Source of the DNA: Apostichopus japonicus
Taxonomy: Eukaryota > Echinodermata > Holothuroidea > Aspidochirotida > Stichopodidae
Direction: 5' to 3'
Length of the DNA stretch: 64,000 bases
Assembly (NCBI RefSeq): GCF_037975245.1
Contig: NC_092563.1
Span: 16,589,094-16,653,093, forward strand
The position numbers and the translations under genes are program-made. Within the stretch, counting starts at the first letter, position 1. Each line of letters begins with the position of its first letter. The notes under the pieces are model-generated. The model saw nothing but the letters and a program-made list of their open reading frames with translations, did no database searches and had not been told where the DNA came from. Of the stretch, positions 9,895 to 23,077 are shown one piece after another.

Positions 9895-12580
9895 GGGGTT
9901 TACTGTTCTGGTCCACTGTAAGGTCTCACGTTCTTCTCTTTCAGCAAAGTATCATATTTTTTCCTAATTTTCTTTTTATCTTTCTTTTGATTGCAGCACC
10001 ATCTGACATTTGATGATGCACAGTTTCGATGTGGTAGTTTTCTCATAGTTTTTACATAAAGTTAGGTTAAACTTTTCGTCAAGATCAAATACGTCATAGG
10101 CGAATGTAATCATGCGAAGTCGTGGGCTAATCAAAGTTAGTATGGGATGCATTGTTGGTTTTATTTCCAAATTTGGGGAGATCTTAAATATTAAAAAATA
10201 TAATTAACGAGATATTAAATGAACTAAATAAATCTTAATGAGAACGGAATTTTAGTACAAGTGCCGCTGTAAAAAGCATTGATGACCTTTCTGAGTTTGA
10301 TTTCACAGAGGACAAAGTTCATGTAATCTTTGGTCTCAGCCCTTTCGCCACCCCCCCCCCCCCCATACTTCAAAATGGACTCCGCTGTTCCTGATCCAAC
10401 ATGTAATAATCTTTGCAGACTTAAACTGTAGAAAGACGTGCATGCTTTTCACAACCTGTTTTACAGCCTATGTTATTTCTCAACTTTAAAAATTGGATTT
10501 TCGTTTTTGCGGTATTTACATATAATAATTAAACCATTCTTATGTAAAGATTAAGTGTTGACAGTAGCTTATTAATGACGTCATGAAACCTAAATAGTCC
10601 AATCTACGGACGAAACAACGTGCCCTATCGCTTAGTTCTATTCGCATGCAAAGAAAATATCCCAGCGGTTTAATTAGGAGTAGAGACGCCCTGTTTTAAT
10701 ATCTCAAAATCAATACAGCCTCGACATGAGGAAATGGCTTCATTAATCAAGAGACATAGGATATTTATGGACCGTTCGTAATTAAGCCATAGATACCCTT
10801 TCCGCGAAAGATAAAACATAACCACCGGTCATTGTGGGTATGTATAGGCAGTATATGATAAATTGCGCTGTTATTGCTTGTTCTTCAAGCGCAAAGTTTC
10901 GCAACTGTCTAACGGGAGTCGCCTCTGTCATAAATCAAACACATCGATGGGGGGGGGGGGGGTTGTTGGCTACATTTTGTAGCATTCGTCTCTCGCTCGA
11001 GGTAAAATTTTTGATTAATGATGTGTTCAGACAAATGCAGAAAAACAGGGCGAGAGAGAGAGAGAAAGCAGCACTTGTAGGCTACATAGGCAGACTATAG
11101 GAACTGAAATTGTCCAAGCTTCGGTTCCATGCATGGCGCCAAAATCTGGATCACGTCTCGCAGCCTTTGGACACTTAACACGCTGCTGGTGACAGAAGAC
11201 TTCGTATGAACAACAATTACATAGAGTCTCCGATCATGTGACGTCATTACAGATAATGCATCATTTAAATCAAATGCTCATCTCATGAAGATGCACAATT
11301 ATTTTATCGTAAATTAATGAGTAATTTTGCACTGCAGGGTTGGACTGCATGTTCCCAGGAATTTACTACAATAATATTAGATATGATCGAACTAAAACAT
11401 CCATTTATAGAGTTAGGCTTGCTTGCATCAATTGCAGAATTTAAGAAGAGAGTAATGAAATAATCCTTTCTCTTCTTAAAAATGTACTCGTTCGGACACT
11501 TTCTCATATTAGTGATAATCACATGGAAATAGAAAGAACATTCTGCAGCATTTAGCAAATTTATTAACTTGACCGATATGACTAATAACTTCTCAGTATG
11601 GGAATGGACAGAATCTTGATCTGGTTAGTTAAGCTTAAACTCCTCTACCCTCACACCACCCGACCCAACCTCATCTCCACATACACCACTTCTCGGTCAT
11701 TGGATCTGTAATTAAAAAGTCTATAACTTATACAATTGTTGATACTCTAGACAATGTTTGTAGTTACTTGTGTAGCCTATCGTTCATTTTAGTAGTTAGG
11801 CCAACTATCCTTCAATCTCGTGCAAGCACCCACTATACTGTGTAGGTAAACGTACTGTAAGAAACAGTATTGATCAACAGTGTAACAAAAGCATAATTCA
11901 TTTCCTTTGTGCCCATACTTTTCTATTTCTTTGATTCTTACGCTCTTAGCAACGACCTAATCAACTTTTCACATTAACCTTGAAAGTTGGTTGTCCTTTT
12001 TCGATCAACAAAACTCAATTTTGGCATGTTTTCTAATTTAATGAAACAGACACACTAAAAACAAATCGCTATTTATAGTTTCGAGTCCAGATAAGCCGTG
12101 CAATGTCTCCGTCAATCGATGTAGAATGGCAGAGAAGATATGGATGGTGTCTCGTTGATGATAATTATATGTTTATGTATAGTAATGCTTGTAGCATATA
12201 AACATGTATCCATAGTCTCAACAATGTTAACCTGTTTAATAAATTAGTTACATTTCACTGAATCGAATGACTATTCAATTCAAATTTAACACACATCAAT
12301 AGTTTGTTTATTCATCAACGATATCAAAACAATTCCATTGACGTCAATCTCCGCCGACAGTCATGTTAAATCCATTTTCGGTAATTCTACGGTTGGCATT
12401 CACATTTCATCATAGGCGGCGGACGATGGTTCAGTCTGGAGTGGAGGGGGTGGGGGGGGGGGAGACGGGGGAGGGGGAGCATGAACTTCGAAGGGCAATG
12501 GGCATGCTACATTGACATGCGGGAGGGGAGTCCAAATGGATCCCCTGTACATTCTGTAGCATACATCAATGCCGTTTTTT
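9895..12580. other. Non-coding stretch with poly-C and poly-G tracts
   Basis: About 2.7 kb with no supported gene. Homopolymer C near 10351-10364, homopolymer G near 10950-10962, a GA run near 11053-11064 and a G-rich block near 12440-12478 explain several open frames here. Confidence 0.55.
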
Positions 12581-12581
12581 T

Positions 12582-12605
12582 TACAGGCTTCTCCCACATA
12601 TGCAA

Positions 12606-12646
<41 letters not shown>

Positions 12647-12673
12647 CACTTGCATATGTGGGAGAAGCCTATA
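12582..12673. repeat. Palindrome with a (TA)n core
   Basis: Left arm AGGCTTCTCCCACATATGCA and right arm TGCATATGTGGGAGAAGCCT are perfect complements, and a stretch of about 40 bp of TA repeats forms the core. The whole is almost perfectly self-complementary, so it could extrude as a cruciform. It may be a small MITE whose centre expanded as a microsatellite. Confidence 0.85.
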
Positions 12674-15472
12674 AACTGTAAGATGTTTGTTTATGCCATC
12701 GGCACATAAAAAGGAGACCGTTTCTACTATCCCAAACGAGATGTTATCAAGTGAATCATAAAATATCATAACTACATGACTTTGGGGGAACATATTCTGT
12801 TTCATGTCACTTTTGCTTTTGCTTAATGAATTCTCTGCATTTCAAGTTTATGTTTATACATAGTGCTTTGTCGGATGTCCTTTGGATAACTGAAACTTGA
12901 CACGTGGGAAATTAATCCACGATGCAATGCTGTTTTTTTATATTTTTTTCTTCTTCTTTTCGTAATGGAAAGTCACGAAGAAGCCATTACTCCTTTCGTA
13001 TATTGTGAGGTATTAATATTACATTTGTAACCATCACTTCGTTATTATTAATGAAGCCAATTTCACGATATGGCTGGCATTTTTTCTTCTTTTTTCTTCT
13101 TCTTCTTGGTGTATGTATGAATGATTCACATTTTGTGTTTTTGTTTCTGTATGTCGAAGTCCACAGTTGTACATTAAAAGACATCGAATTTCTCATAAAT
13201 GTCCCTCAATACCCCCATGAACCAAGCCCTAGAGGTAAATATAGAAAGGAACTAAAACAAAAGTCTCTCACACATGTCCTTCATCTCTTGTCAGGAATGA
13301 TTTTGTTCATGTTCTATAGAATGGAAAAAGAAATTGATATACGAAAGGTGATATTTTCTTGAGCACCGTAACTCTTTAGACTCTTTAGGCAGGGGAAGAG
13401 GCTCAAATATCGCCACAGTGCAGCAGCAGAGGGTAAAGTTATGAGTATATACGTACACTTCAAAATGAATATTGCATGTAGGGTTATATTTGCTACAATT
13501 GGTAAGGGTTGGTACATAAGAATATAAAATGGAAAAAAGAATTGTCCCATTTTTTAACCACCAAAATCGATTTAAGAATGATACAATGAAGAGGCATAAC
13601 CTTTATAGATTTGAATATAGCCTAAATGTTAAATTTTTTTTATTGCGGGGGGGGGGGGGGCGGGCACAAGATCTTCTATAGTTGGACTGCACCATTTAAT
13701 ATAACTCTCCAAGAATGGTGGTATTCAAATGTTTGTAACCATCAGAGATCTTTTATATATAAACAAGTTGAGGGTTATCAAATTAGGCCAAGTATCCAAT
13801 ATTATATAGATTGATCATAATTATGCAACGTTATATATCAAAACATAATATTAATTTTTCTTAAAGATGAAATTAGGAAGCATAATTTTTAGACTATTGT
13901 TTATATATGTCATCTTATTATAGTTCAACCAGCCCCCCTCCCCCACCCCCCCAAAAAAAACATTACTTCTATGTTCAACATAATAACGATAAGCTATTGA
14001 CGTACAATTTCGGTCTTCTGTGTGACCCGTTTTTCAAGGCCATTCAGATATTTAAGCGTTTAAATTATGGAAGAATTTGATTTTAATTTCAAAACCTGAA
14101 TAAATTACAAAACTGACCTTGAAGATGCATTAAGCTGCACATGTACACACTTGATATAGAAGTTTTGTAGCCCGGTTATCGAAGCGTGATAATTATATGT
14201 GGTCTCCATTAAACGTACGGTCATGTACCTCTCTCTCAATGCATGCATCATGCATTTTCGAAATTCTGATTCTGTAAAAACGATTTTATGTCAGATGGAT
14301 GGGTTTCCACAAACGTTTAATTTATAGCATAATTAAAGTGGCTTTCATTATAATGGATGAGTCATGTCAATAAAGTTTACTACTTTCAATTGCAATAACA
14401 CAAACTTACAAACATCTGTGCAGCTCTGCCATCCAGGAAATTGATGAAGAGAGGATTGGCAAGAAAACGAACGCTATATATGTTTTCGCATGGATTTCAC
14501 AGACGTATATATACAAAGAATTTTTCATATACATCACATCTCAACACCAACTTAAAAAAAAGAGAGAAAAAAATAGTCAAAAATCCCTTTGACAGATTGA
14601 GTCTGTAATGTTTTTTTTTTTTTTTATCGTTTCAAATCTCTGAGCGCTTTTTAGACTGTCATTGACTCATCTCCGAGCTACGTTCTTCGAAAATTGCCAT
14701 CAATTCTACACTGACATTAATTGACGCTTTCGCTTTACAAACGGCACACGAGGATAAAGGTTTTATCTCGCTAGAGGAACGAATTTCTCTCGCCCAAAGA
14801 AAGATCGCCTCAAACACAAATTAACAAAAGTCATTAGAGCCAGTTTTCTCATACAAAAACATCATTTTGAGGAAAAAAGAAGGAAAATATGAAGATATAG
14901 AGATTTGAAATGAAAAAAAATAAAGAGAGAAGTTTTATGACGATGGGGGGAAAAATTTATGTCTCGAAAATAACCGAAACGCTTGTGATTGCAGGAAGGC
15001 ATGACCGTAATTGGCAAACGGCAGTATATATAGTCATAGCATATATGAGTGAAGTATAATAACTTAGGCGTATTGAGTAACGGTTAATGAAACGATCGTT
15101 GTTGTTCACATCGTTGGGTTTAGACGTATATACATAGCCTCAAAGATTCTCATAATTATGTTTTCTTTGTTTCTGTTGTATTCTTATGATTTAGTTTATA
15201 ACCTCCCGGGCCGACGGCTAAAAAAAACAAAAAAACATTAATGACTTTTAGTGCGTGGTTTGAGTTCATTTTGTTTATTACTGTTGATTTGATCTTTTCA
15301 GTCTTATCAAATTTATCGATTAATATGTAAAACGTTTTTGGGGTGAAATGAATTAAATTTGAAGCTTTCAGCGACAAATCAAGTGAAGTGTTATCATGGC
15401 ATTTTTGTTGTTGTTGTTGATGGCAATATGGGGCTACCGTTGTTTACATGCATGCATGTTTATAGGCCTATA
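12674..15472. other. Non-coding stretch
   Basis: No gene is recognised. T-rich low-complexity DNA lies near 13079-13110 and 14611-14626, a G tract near 13647-13659 and a C-rich patch near 13931-13951. Open frames here are AT- or homopolymer-driven. Confidence 0.5.
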
Positions 15473-15522
15473 GTTGTAGCTGTATACGGTTGTAGCTGTA
15501 TACGGTTGTAGCTGTATATACG
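15473..15522. repeat. Tandem repeat, 16-bp unit x3
   Basis: Three successive copies of GTTGTAGCTGTATACG; the third carries an extra TA. Confidence 0.85.
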
Positions 15523-18500
15523 GCCTATAATTGTAGCGTTATACGTATACTATAAACCTTAATCTTGATTGATTGGATATTCACTGTAATTTCGTAGACT
15601 ATCAGTTCAGCCGTTTTGAAATAATTAAATATTAAATACATGTATGTAGGCTATTTATTGTACATTAATACACATTTATCGTTTGGATCGTACATATGCA
15701 GTATTGGTATATAACGGTCGCATAAAAAGTATGGCATTATTATCCATATATTTCATGATGGTTATGTTTTAGATCCATTATCTGCTGTGACGTCATAGAA
15801 TTCGTCATTGAAGCCATTCTTCAAAAAAATCTCGAGAATCTAGGAAGTTTATTATTGGTTACTTTGAACAACAATTTCATAATATCAACTGCAGATGCAC
15901 GAAAAGATATTCACCCATAAACCCGTTCATTCAGTGTTACGCGCTGGACTAAATGTGCTCTTATTCATGAAATATGGGAGAATGATTTGGAAATCACGTG
16001 ACGATATATGCATTCAATCCAATAACTCCCTGAACTAAGACACATACGTACATGCGCACTAGTACTTAAAGAGAGAGAGAGAAAGGACCGTATCCTTGTC
16101 CTCAGTCATCTTAAATACCGATTTGCCAATTAGTAACATTGTTAGAGTGCAAATGAAAATATGCCTCCGGCGCATTTTCATCTCGTCAGTAAGACATCGA
16201 TTTTCAAGAAAGACGATAAGTCAAATAAACCGGTTGTGCGAATCTTCAACACCATCCACAGAAATAAAGTACCGGTAAGTTACCACGCCTAAACAGCGCC
16301 AAATAACCGTACAATTGTGTTGTACACATGTGCTTGGGAGGGAGTGCGTGGGGATGGGATGGGAGGTGGGGGATGGGGTGGGGGTTGGCGCCGAATGACT
16401 ACCAGCTCACACCTCTCCCCGTATGGTAGTACCAATTAAATGTTTAGTCTGAATTTCTATTAACCAATTTAGAAAGCCTCTTAGGGAGGGATAATCGTGA
16501 ATTTTTACTAAATGATAAATAGAAAAATAAAAATAATTGTAAAACTAAAAAAAAATTAGAACAAATTAAAACAAAAAGGAAGGACCAGAGCTGTACTTTT
16601 ATTTTGTTTCTATTTTTTGGTCTTTCTTTCTCATAGGATCATGATATGATGCAATAATGGACATGATTCCTTCTTTTAATGCACACACGGCGTCCAATAA
16701 ACTGTCATACGGGACACGGCTTCATTGCTGAATAAAGAGTGAAATCCTTGTCACTCTCCACAACAACTTTTGACGAGAAGTCACCGGGCAGATCTTACTC
16801 TCGTCAAAATTTAATTACATCTGAGGCTTCATGAGAGGGAGGAGATAGTGAGAGGGTAAAAAAAGGGGAAGAAATGAGAAAATAACAGCAGAATTTCAGA
16901 GGGTGGTTCAATTTATCTTGCACTTAGAAACATAATATTAAGAGTATGCTGTCACGAAAATCGATAATTTTTATTCATAAACAAAAATAAGCTTTTCGAT
17001 CTTAGCTGACCGAATTGTCATATCAGATCAATCTTAAAATAGCCTGACATTTCGGGAAAAGGAAGTATAAATAACAGTAAAATCAAATAAACATTAACAA
17101 CAAAAAAATCGATAGAAACAGGGTTAGTACGTTAGGTCGACTTCACAATGTACATATTAAGGGGAGCACGTCTGTATACGATGATTCGAGCAACCATTGA
17201 GAAGCAACATAGTTTGTAAAATATACCGAACACAGCAGAGTATACTGAAATCTGTCCAGTCTACGGAAAGACGACACGTCACCTTTAAACAACGGCGTCA
17301 CATGTTTGGTAGTATATAGTCCTAACTTCTAATATCTGGAAATCACAGAGAAGATAGTTAAACGACGAGTGAAGGGGTAAGGGGGGGGGGGGGGTTAGGG
17401 GTATTAAGGTGATACATAGAGCTCTCTATAATACTTGGCAGATGTCCGGTGTAGAAAGAAACTTATACAAATTGGCGCTATCATATATTCATCCTATTTT
17501 GAACCACAGCGTCCAGGTTCGTTTTGGGCGGATCTCGCAATAATTTGATCCTACCGTATTCACCAGTGTTGTGCACAAATGGGGGTGGGTTAGGGGTTGG
17601 GATTGGTGGGTCAGGAGTTGGTCCTCACCTCCATCGGCAGTCAGGGGTAAAATCTTCATGGGCTGAGGCTTTTTCACAATCAGTCGGGGAAGAATTAGAC
17701 GCCTCCTCCGGTCAGAAGACGCCCTTCCAAAACTGTTCTTGCCCCTTTTTGAATCAGTCGAAAGAATTTAGAAATTTCTCCCACCCTACCTCGCCTTCCG
17801 CCCATTGACCACAAAAGGTAACACCTCTCCTTCCCCCCTCCCTAAAACAACACATACGGGAGGGGGGGGGGAATCAATTGTTTTCTTGATTAATATTAAA
17901 GCCTGTTGAGCCCCTTAATTATTCCTTGCTAATATGACATTTAACTTCACAAATTGTGGACGACCTGAACGTTTGTATATCTTCGACCAAATTGCTCATT
18001 TGTTTATAGAAACATCTGCATGTAAAGCAGCTTATTGCACAACCCAGCGAGAGAGAAACGTCCGTCAGTACTCCCCAAATTAATTAAGCAATGACGTATT
18101 TAATCAAAACATAATTTGATTTAATGTAAACCAAATTAAAATAGAAAAGCCACGAAAAACAATTCAGTTTCGTTCTTAATTTCATTTCAATTTTTTCTTT
18201 TAATGTAAGCATACGGATTAAACTTGTCTCAATTTTCTCTCAAGAAATTATTGATTGAATTTGTAGCATTCCTCTTCCATGGGTACTAATCTAATTCTTC
18301 GTCCCAAGTCGTGTCCACTATACATAGTCGAAAGCATTTCTTAATATTACTAAAAGCAATTTCCAGTAGTAAGTATAACAGATTTAAAATGTTCATGTTG
18401 CACGTTTACATATTTCATCGCTTAATCATTATAGAAAGGCTCATAGTAACCTCACTCGGGTTTTGGCATTTTAAGCTTATAATGTTTATCCCAGTGATGA

Positions 18501-18879
18501 GTGAAGTATCGTCTGTAGCATGTAACTGCATGGTTTTTATAAATAATGTAAATCACGAAAATTCTCTCAAGGGGTTTGCTACAAACTTCAGTCATAGGAA
18601 TATTCGGTAAACTTCAATATTGTTTGGGGAAAGATTGGTTGTCATGGTGATATAATGGGCAACTCTATACATGCCTGTTACCAGATGAAATGCGGATGTA
18701 TATCCTTTAAAAAGGAAGAAACTATTTTCTTTCGGGTAAATTAAGCTTTCATTTATAAAACGTTCCATGTCTTGATGAAATATTTGAAAGTTCCGTGACT
18801 GTGACGTCCGTGGGGGAGAGGGGATCAAAGTTGTAAAAAAAAAAGTAACAAAAGCTCTTCTTTCTCGTTAAATATATCC
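15523..18879. other. Non-coding stretch
   Basis: About 3.3 kb without a supported gene. Contains a GA run at 16071-16082, a G/T-rich block near 16337-16388, a G tract near 17380-17393 and an opposed C-rich/G-rich pair near 17830-17870. A G/C-richer frame at 17524-17808 is not recognisable and is not called. Confidence 0.5.
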
Positions 18880-19022
18880 TGGCCATGGTTAACAGTTAAC
18901 CGTCAATTTTGGCGGTTCGTCTATTAGCTGGTTAATTTTGTTTTAATTTAAATCGGTAACAGGTTATTTATTGGACGATTAACCGGTTATAGAAGACACG
19001 AAGTTTCATTGACCACCCCTGT
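18880..19022 (-). mobile_element. Degenerate hAT end
   Basis: On the minus strand it begins CAGGGGTGGTCAATG, a hAT-type terminus. It is followed by subterminal words typical of some hAT families (ACCGGTTAA, GGTTAACTGTTAACC). The opposite end and target duplication could not be identified, so the boundaries are approximate. Confidence 0.5.
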
Positions 19023-19922
19023 ATTGTTTTCTGCGTCCAAGCTGTGCACCCTCAGTTACAGGTAACCTACCCGGCAGTGCCAATGAAGTATGACATCATT
19101 CCAAATGTTTTAAGCAGTTGTATGTATAGTTTGAAGTATATGACCAAATCCGCGAATGATTTCAATCATGCGAACGAAAGATAAGTCCCTGTCAACAATC
19201 TTGCAGTAACCAGGTATATGCGGATCCCCCAATATGTTCATAACGTGGGTACAATTACTCAGTCAATAATTACAAATATGTGTTTCAAACAAATTCATAC
19301 ATATAGAAAATCTATTCGATTTGTGTAGATGGGTTAGAACAATACATGGCCTCTCGTGCTTCTGTATACCTTTATTATATGGAGATTATATTAATTAAGA
19401 AGTAGGCATATCCCAACCAGCTAATGTATGTAATGAACACAGCAGCTGGGAATGTAGACAAGTGCCCTTTATAGGTAGCGTATAACCGATACGTTATATA
19501 ACTTCTCCATTGCTTTGCACACTAAATCGTGTATTACTATTAGATCTAATTAGGTTATAACGCTACCCCTTAGTACATAGCTGACATGTTGGCCATTTCG
19601 TGTAACCATCCATTGTCCATATCATTAACATGTAGTACATTTTCAGCTATATAGAAAAAGTAGAAATTGCTGAGTGACGACACACATTCGTGACGTCAGA
19701 GAAAAGCACGGTACAAAACTCTGAAGTCACAGGAATATACTATATGAAAACAGCCTATATATACGTCACGACTATACCTACGATACTACATACATACGAA
19801 CCTATGCTGGTCTTCAAAGGCATGGAGTCAGGAAAGTAGTCAAAATGGCTTCCATTTTGCTCAATTTTAAGGACTCCCACATATTCGTCCATTAATGCGA
19901 TTAAACACCCATGCCACACTTA
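19023..19922. other. Non-coding stretch
   Basis: No gene or repeat is supported here. Confidence 0.55.
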
Positions 19923-19930
19923 TTGTGGTT

Positions 19931-20299
19931 CAGTGGCGTAGGAAGGTACTTTTGAGTGGGGGGGGGGGCTGAAGACTGATGGCCGATCTGGGGGAGGGGT
20001 ATAAGGGGAGGGGGTGTCCCCCTCCCCTTTGGATTTTTTTGGCATTTCCAGGTGGCCTCAGATGCAATTTGGTGCAATATAGCACACTTCAACACCCACT
20101 CCATTTTTAAAATTTTTTTGCATTCACCTGGCCTTAGATGCAATTTGGTGCTCCAAATGAGATTTTTTTCTCATTTGGAAATGAAAAAGGGGTTTTCTGA
20201 CTTGCGAACCGGGGGGGGGGCAGAATGATACTTCCGCCCCCCACATATTTTTCACTGGGGGGGCTGGCGCCCCCAGCCCCCCCGGTTCCTACGCCCTTG
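19931..20299. mobile_element. Non-autonomous hAT element with 8-bp target duplication
   Basis: The left end CAGTGGCGTAGGAA matches the inverted right end CAAGGGCGTAGGAA at 12 of 14 positions. A perfect 8-bp duplication, TTGTGGTT, flanks it at 19923-19930 and 20300-20307. It is 369 bp long and has no transposase. It holds the shared cassette in inverse orientation (19987-20092), a second partial copy of the cassette arm near 20127-20153, a small palindrome near 20156-20180, and several G/C runs. Confidence 0.93.
19987..20092 (-). repeat. Shared hAT internal cassette, inverted copy
   Basis: Reads on the minus strand as GATGCAAATT-like DNA (cassette arm), then GGGGAGGGGGACACCCCC, then CCCCTCCCCCAGATC. 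The arm GCCTCAGATGCAATTTGGTG is repeated at 20132-20151 with one change. Confidence 0.8.
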
Positions 20300-20307
20300 T
20301 TGTGGTT

Positions 20308-23005
20308 AACAAACAATTTTGTATTCGGATTTAATGGCAAAAGAATATATACTATATAGAGATAATGTTCTGTCCCACAAACTAATGTAGGCCTTTAGTT
20401 GAATTGCTTCAGTTGCAAGTACGTTTCATGTTTATGTTAATCTACATCCTTCCTGGTCCAATTTTGGTTCACGAAAGTGTGCCTGTTCTAGTTATACATT
20501 TTCAAGTATACCTAACGTTTCCTTTTCATGATCTATATATAGAAGATCTATGCTACGACCAAGTTGTGAAAAGAAAGGGGAAAAAAATACAACGCAAAAA
20601 GCAGCTTGAACGCGTCGTCGGTAATAGATCTGTTAACAGTTTCGCATATGTTACTGTTCTTAAACGCATGGACAGCCATTTATGTCACCGCCCCTTCAAA
20701 CTTGCTTCTTGATGAAATATACTGAACTGCAGAACATGTCACATATCACTTGAAGAGGAACTGTGATGAATAGAAAAGATAATTAACTTCTAGAAATTCA
20801 TCAGTAGCGGATTGCGATGTAGGCCATATTGCTTGCTCTATACTTTCAATAGATCAATCAAAAGAGGATGCACTAAACCCATATCTAAACACATACTGCT
20901 GACAGGTTCCAGAAGAAATGCAAACATATTGTTAAGAAAGTAAAGCAAAAGACTTTCCCTCAAATAAACTAACGCAAACTACAACTTTGTAGAGGACAAT
21001 ATTGGTTTTTTGATCGCTGGTGTGTATACAAAGTCGCTGGACTTATAAACAGACTAAGCCTCTGTGTACAGCCATCCTTGGTTCGTATTGCCTCATACAC
21101 ATCAATACAGGACCTACAGGTAGATCTACTATTAATCTAAGATCCGATTGTTATAATTTCTTTTAAGTAAATTTTCTTAGTCTATTTTGGTAACCCCGCC
21201 CGTCCCATTTTTTTTTTGTGCATACTGTTTAATACAATATGAAATGTGTCAAGGCGACATAATATTAGAAATGGATTGGAATTATTAAATACTCAATACT
21301 TTTACAGGCCCAAACTACCTTTTTTCTACATTATTCATTTAAATCATCTCTACGTGTGTTTCTGCATTGGCCTCTGAATCAACGTTTTGACATGACGCAT
21401 GTCGCCCTACGAGTTATAATTGTCGGCGCCTCCTAACTTTGTTCTAGTTTCTCTGTTGTTTTCTTTCGGCCAATGAAATTATTTGTCCAGGTGCGTTGAC
21501 CTGTTGAAACATTACCTTAATCACTATAATCCTACACGATATAATCCGTATAGAATTTATTAAAACTTTTATCTATGGGTTTCTATCGTATTCCACTCTA
21601 ATCTGTATTATACAACTCATATTACCAATATATCGTATTATTCTAATGCTGCTGTTGCTTCAAGGAACCTATTATATGGTAACGTCTGTCCTTTTGACGA
21701 GAGAGAAAACAATATACATATATATATAAATATACTGAGCGACTTGGAAAAACGCCAGTGTAATTCGGACAAAACAAAGATTGACCAAGAAACCCAGTTA
21801 CGGTAATGAGAACGCGAAAGATGAGAAGATAGCACTATACTATACAAAACCACTTATGACCGATGTCTGAAAAATTAAGTACCGGATAATTGTACTTGGT
21901 GGAATCAGTTGAGGCCAGAGAGAGGTGGTGGACATGTTGTCGTCGAGGGAGAAAGTCACAACTGTGTGGATGAAGGGATACTGATTGACTTAAAAAAAAG
22001 AGGGGGAAAAAAGAAGAAAAATAACAGCTAACGGTCAGTTGAGAATCAATTGGCACGAATTTTTTTGTAGGGTAGAAATCGGGTCAGCAAATCTGTTGCC
22101 TTAAGATGGATCTCGAGTAGCTAATTTCAATCAGAGGATATTACTCACCTGCGTTCCCGCCCTCTGACCTAGCTTACCTTGATTTGAACGTTAGTCAAGT
22201 GTATTAATCAGAGCGAAGGGAGACAGTTAAACGACTTGAACTGTCAATTGCCATTACGTTAGATTTACAGTTAATACTTAACTCGAGTGTTCATTGACGA
22301 ATCTACGGTGACACGTAATTCTGCAAGCTAGTCATGGTTGACCTTAACGTTTTGCGTTCATGCGCCATTATTTTTGTTGTATTATTATCATTATGATGAT
22401 TTTCTGTTATATCATGTTATACGCTTCATCGCGTCGCAGGAGAATCGGTGACTGTTCAAATCATGGAAGTTTCCGGATGAAGCTGTCGTGTTCAAACCTC
22501 CATTTCTCTGATCTGTTTTGACAGTCAGGTGTCCAATTAACATTAAGAAATCCACGAATGTATGAATATGTACAATTCAGTTGATATGGGCATTGTTCAA
22601 AATGTCCACATAATCATTTGATGGCTTTTATAGAAAATCGTCCGTAATGGTCCAAATTTAAGCCTGCTAAAAATTGCTAAAAGTTTTTTCAAAAGTAATT
22701 TCTGGGGAAGTGTTGGACTCTCCTAATTATTCCCTGTAGATATTCAAGTGTTTTATTTTAGAGAAATAAAACATTCTCAGGGATGAAAAATGGTTTGTGG
22801 GTGGCAGTGAAATGTATATTGAAATTTAAGCATCGGTGACCATTTTATGACTTTCTAGCATATTTGAGGCTTGTACTGATTACCTTAAACGCAAACTGTA
22901 GCAAATATATACCATATCTTATATAAATATATACATCAGATATCTGCTAGTAGGACTGTAAATGGTCACATCTACAGTTTTCATAATTCCCCCCCCCCAA
23001 AAAAA
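20308..23005. other. Non-coding stretch
   Basis: About 2.7 kb without a supported gene. Frames near 20404-20712 and 21638-22056 lack recognisable domains, and their composition matches the background. Confidence 0.5.
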
Positions 23006-23077
23006 AAGTCACATATAGTCACATACGTCACAAAAAAGCACATATAGTCACATACGTCACGCAAAAGTCACATATAG
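23006..23077. repeat. Tandem repeat, about 30-bp unit, 2.4 copies
   Basis: The unit CACATATAGTCACATACGTC plus an A-rich spacer occurs twice. A third partial copy, GTCACATATAG, ends at 23077. Confidence 0.8.

Noticed and set aside
10575-10582. TGACGTCA palindrome and similar CRE-like words at 11240, 15789 and 34190
   Set aside because: Short words expected by chance; no promoter next to them.
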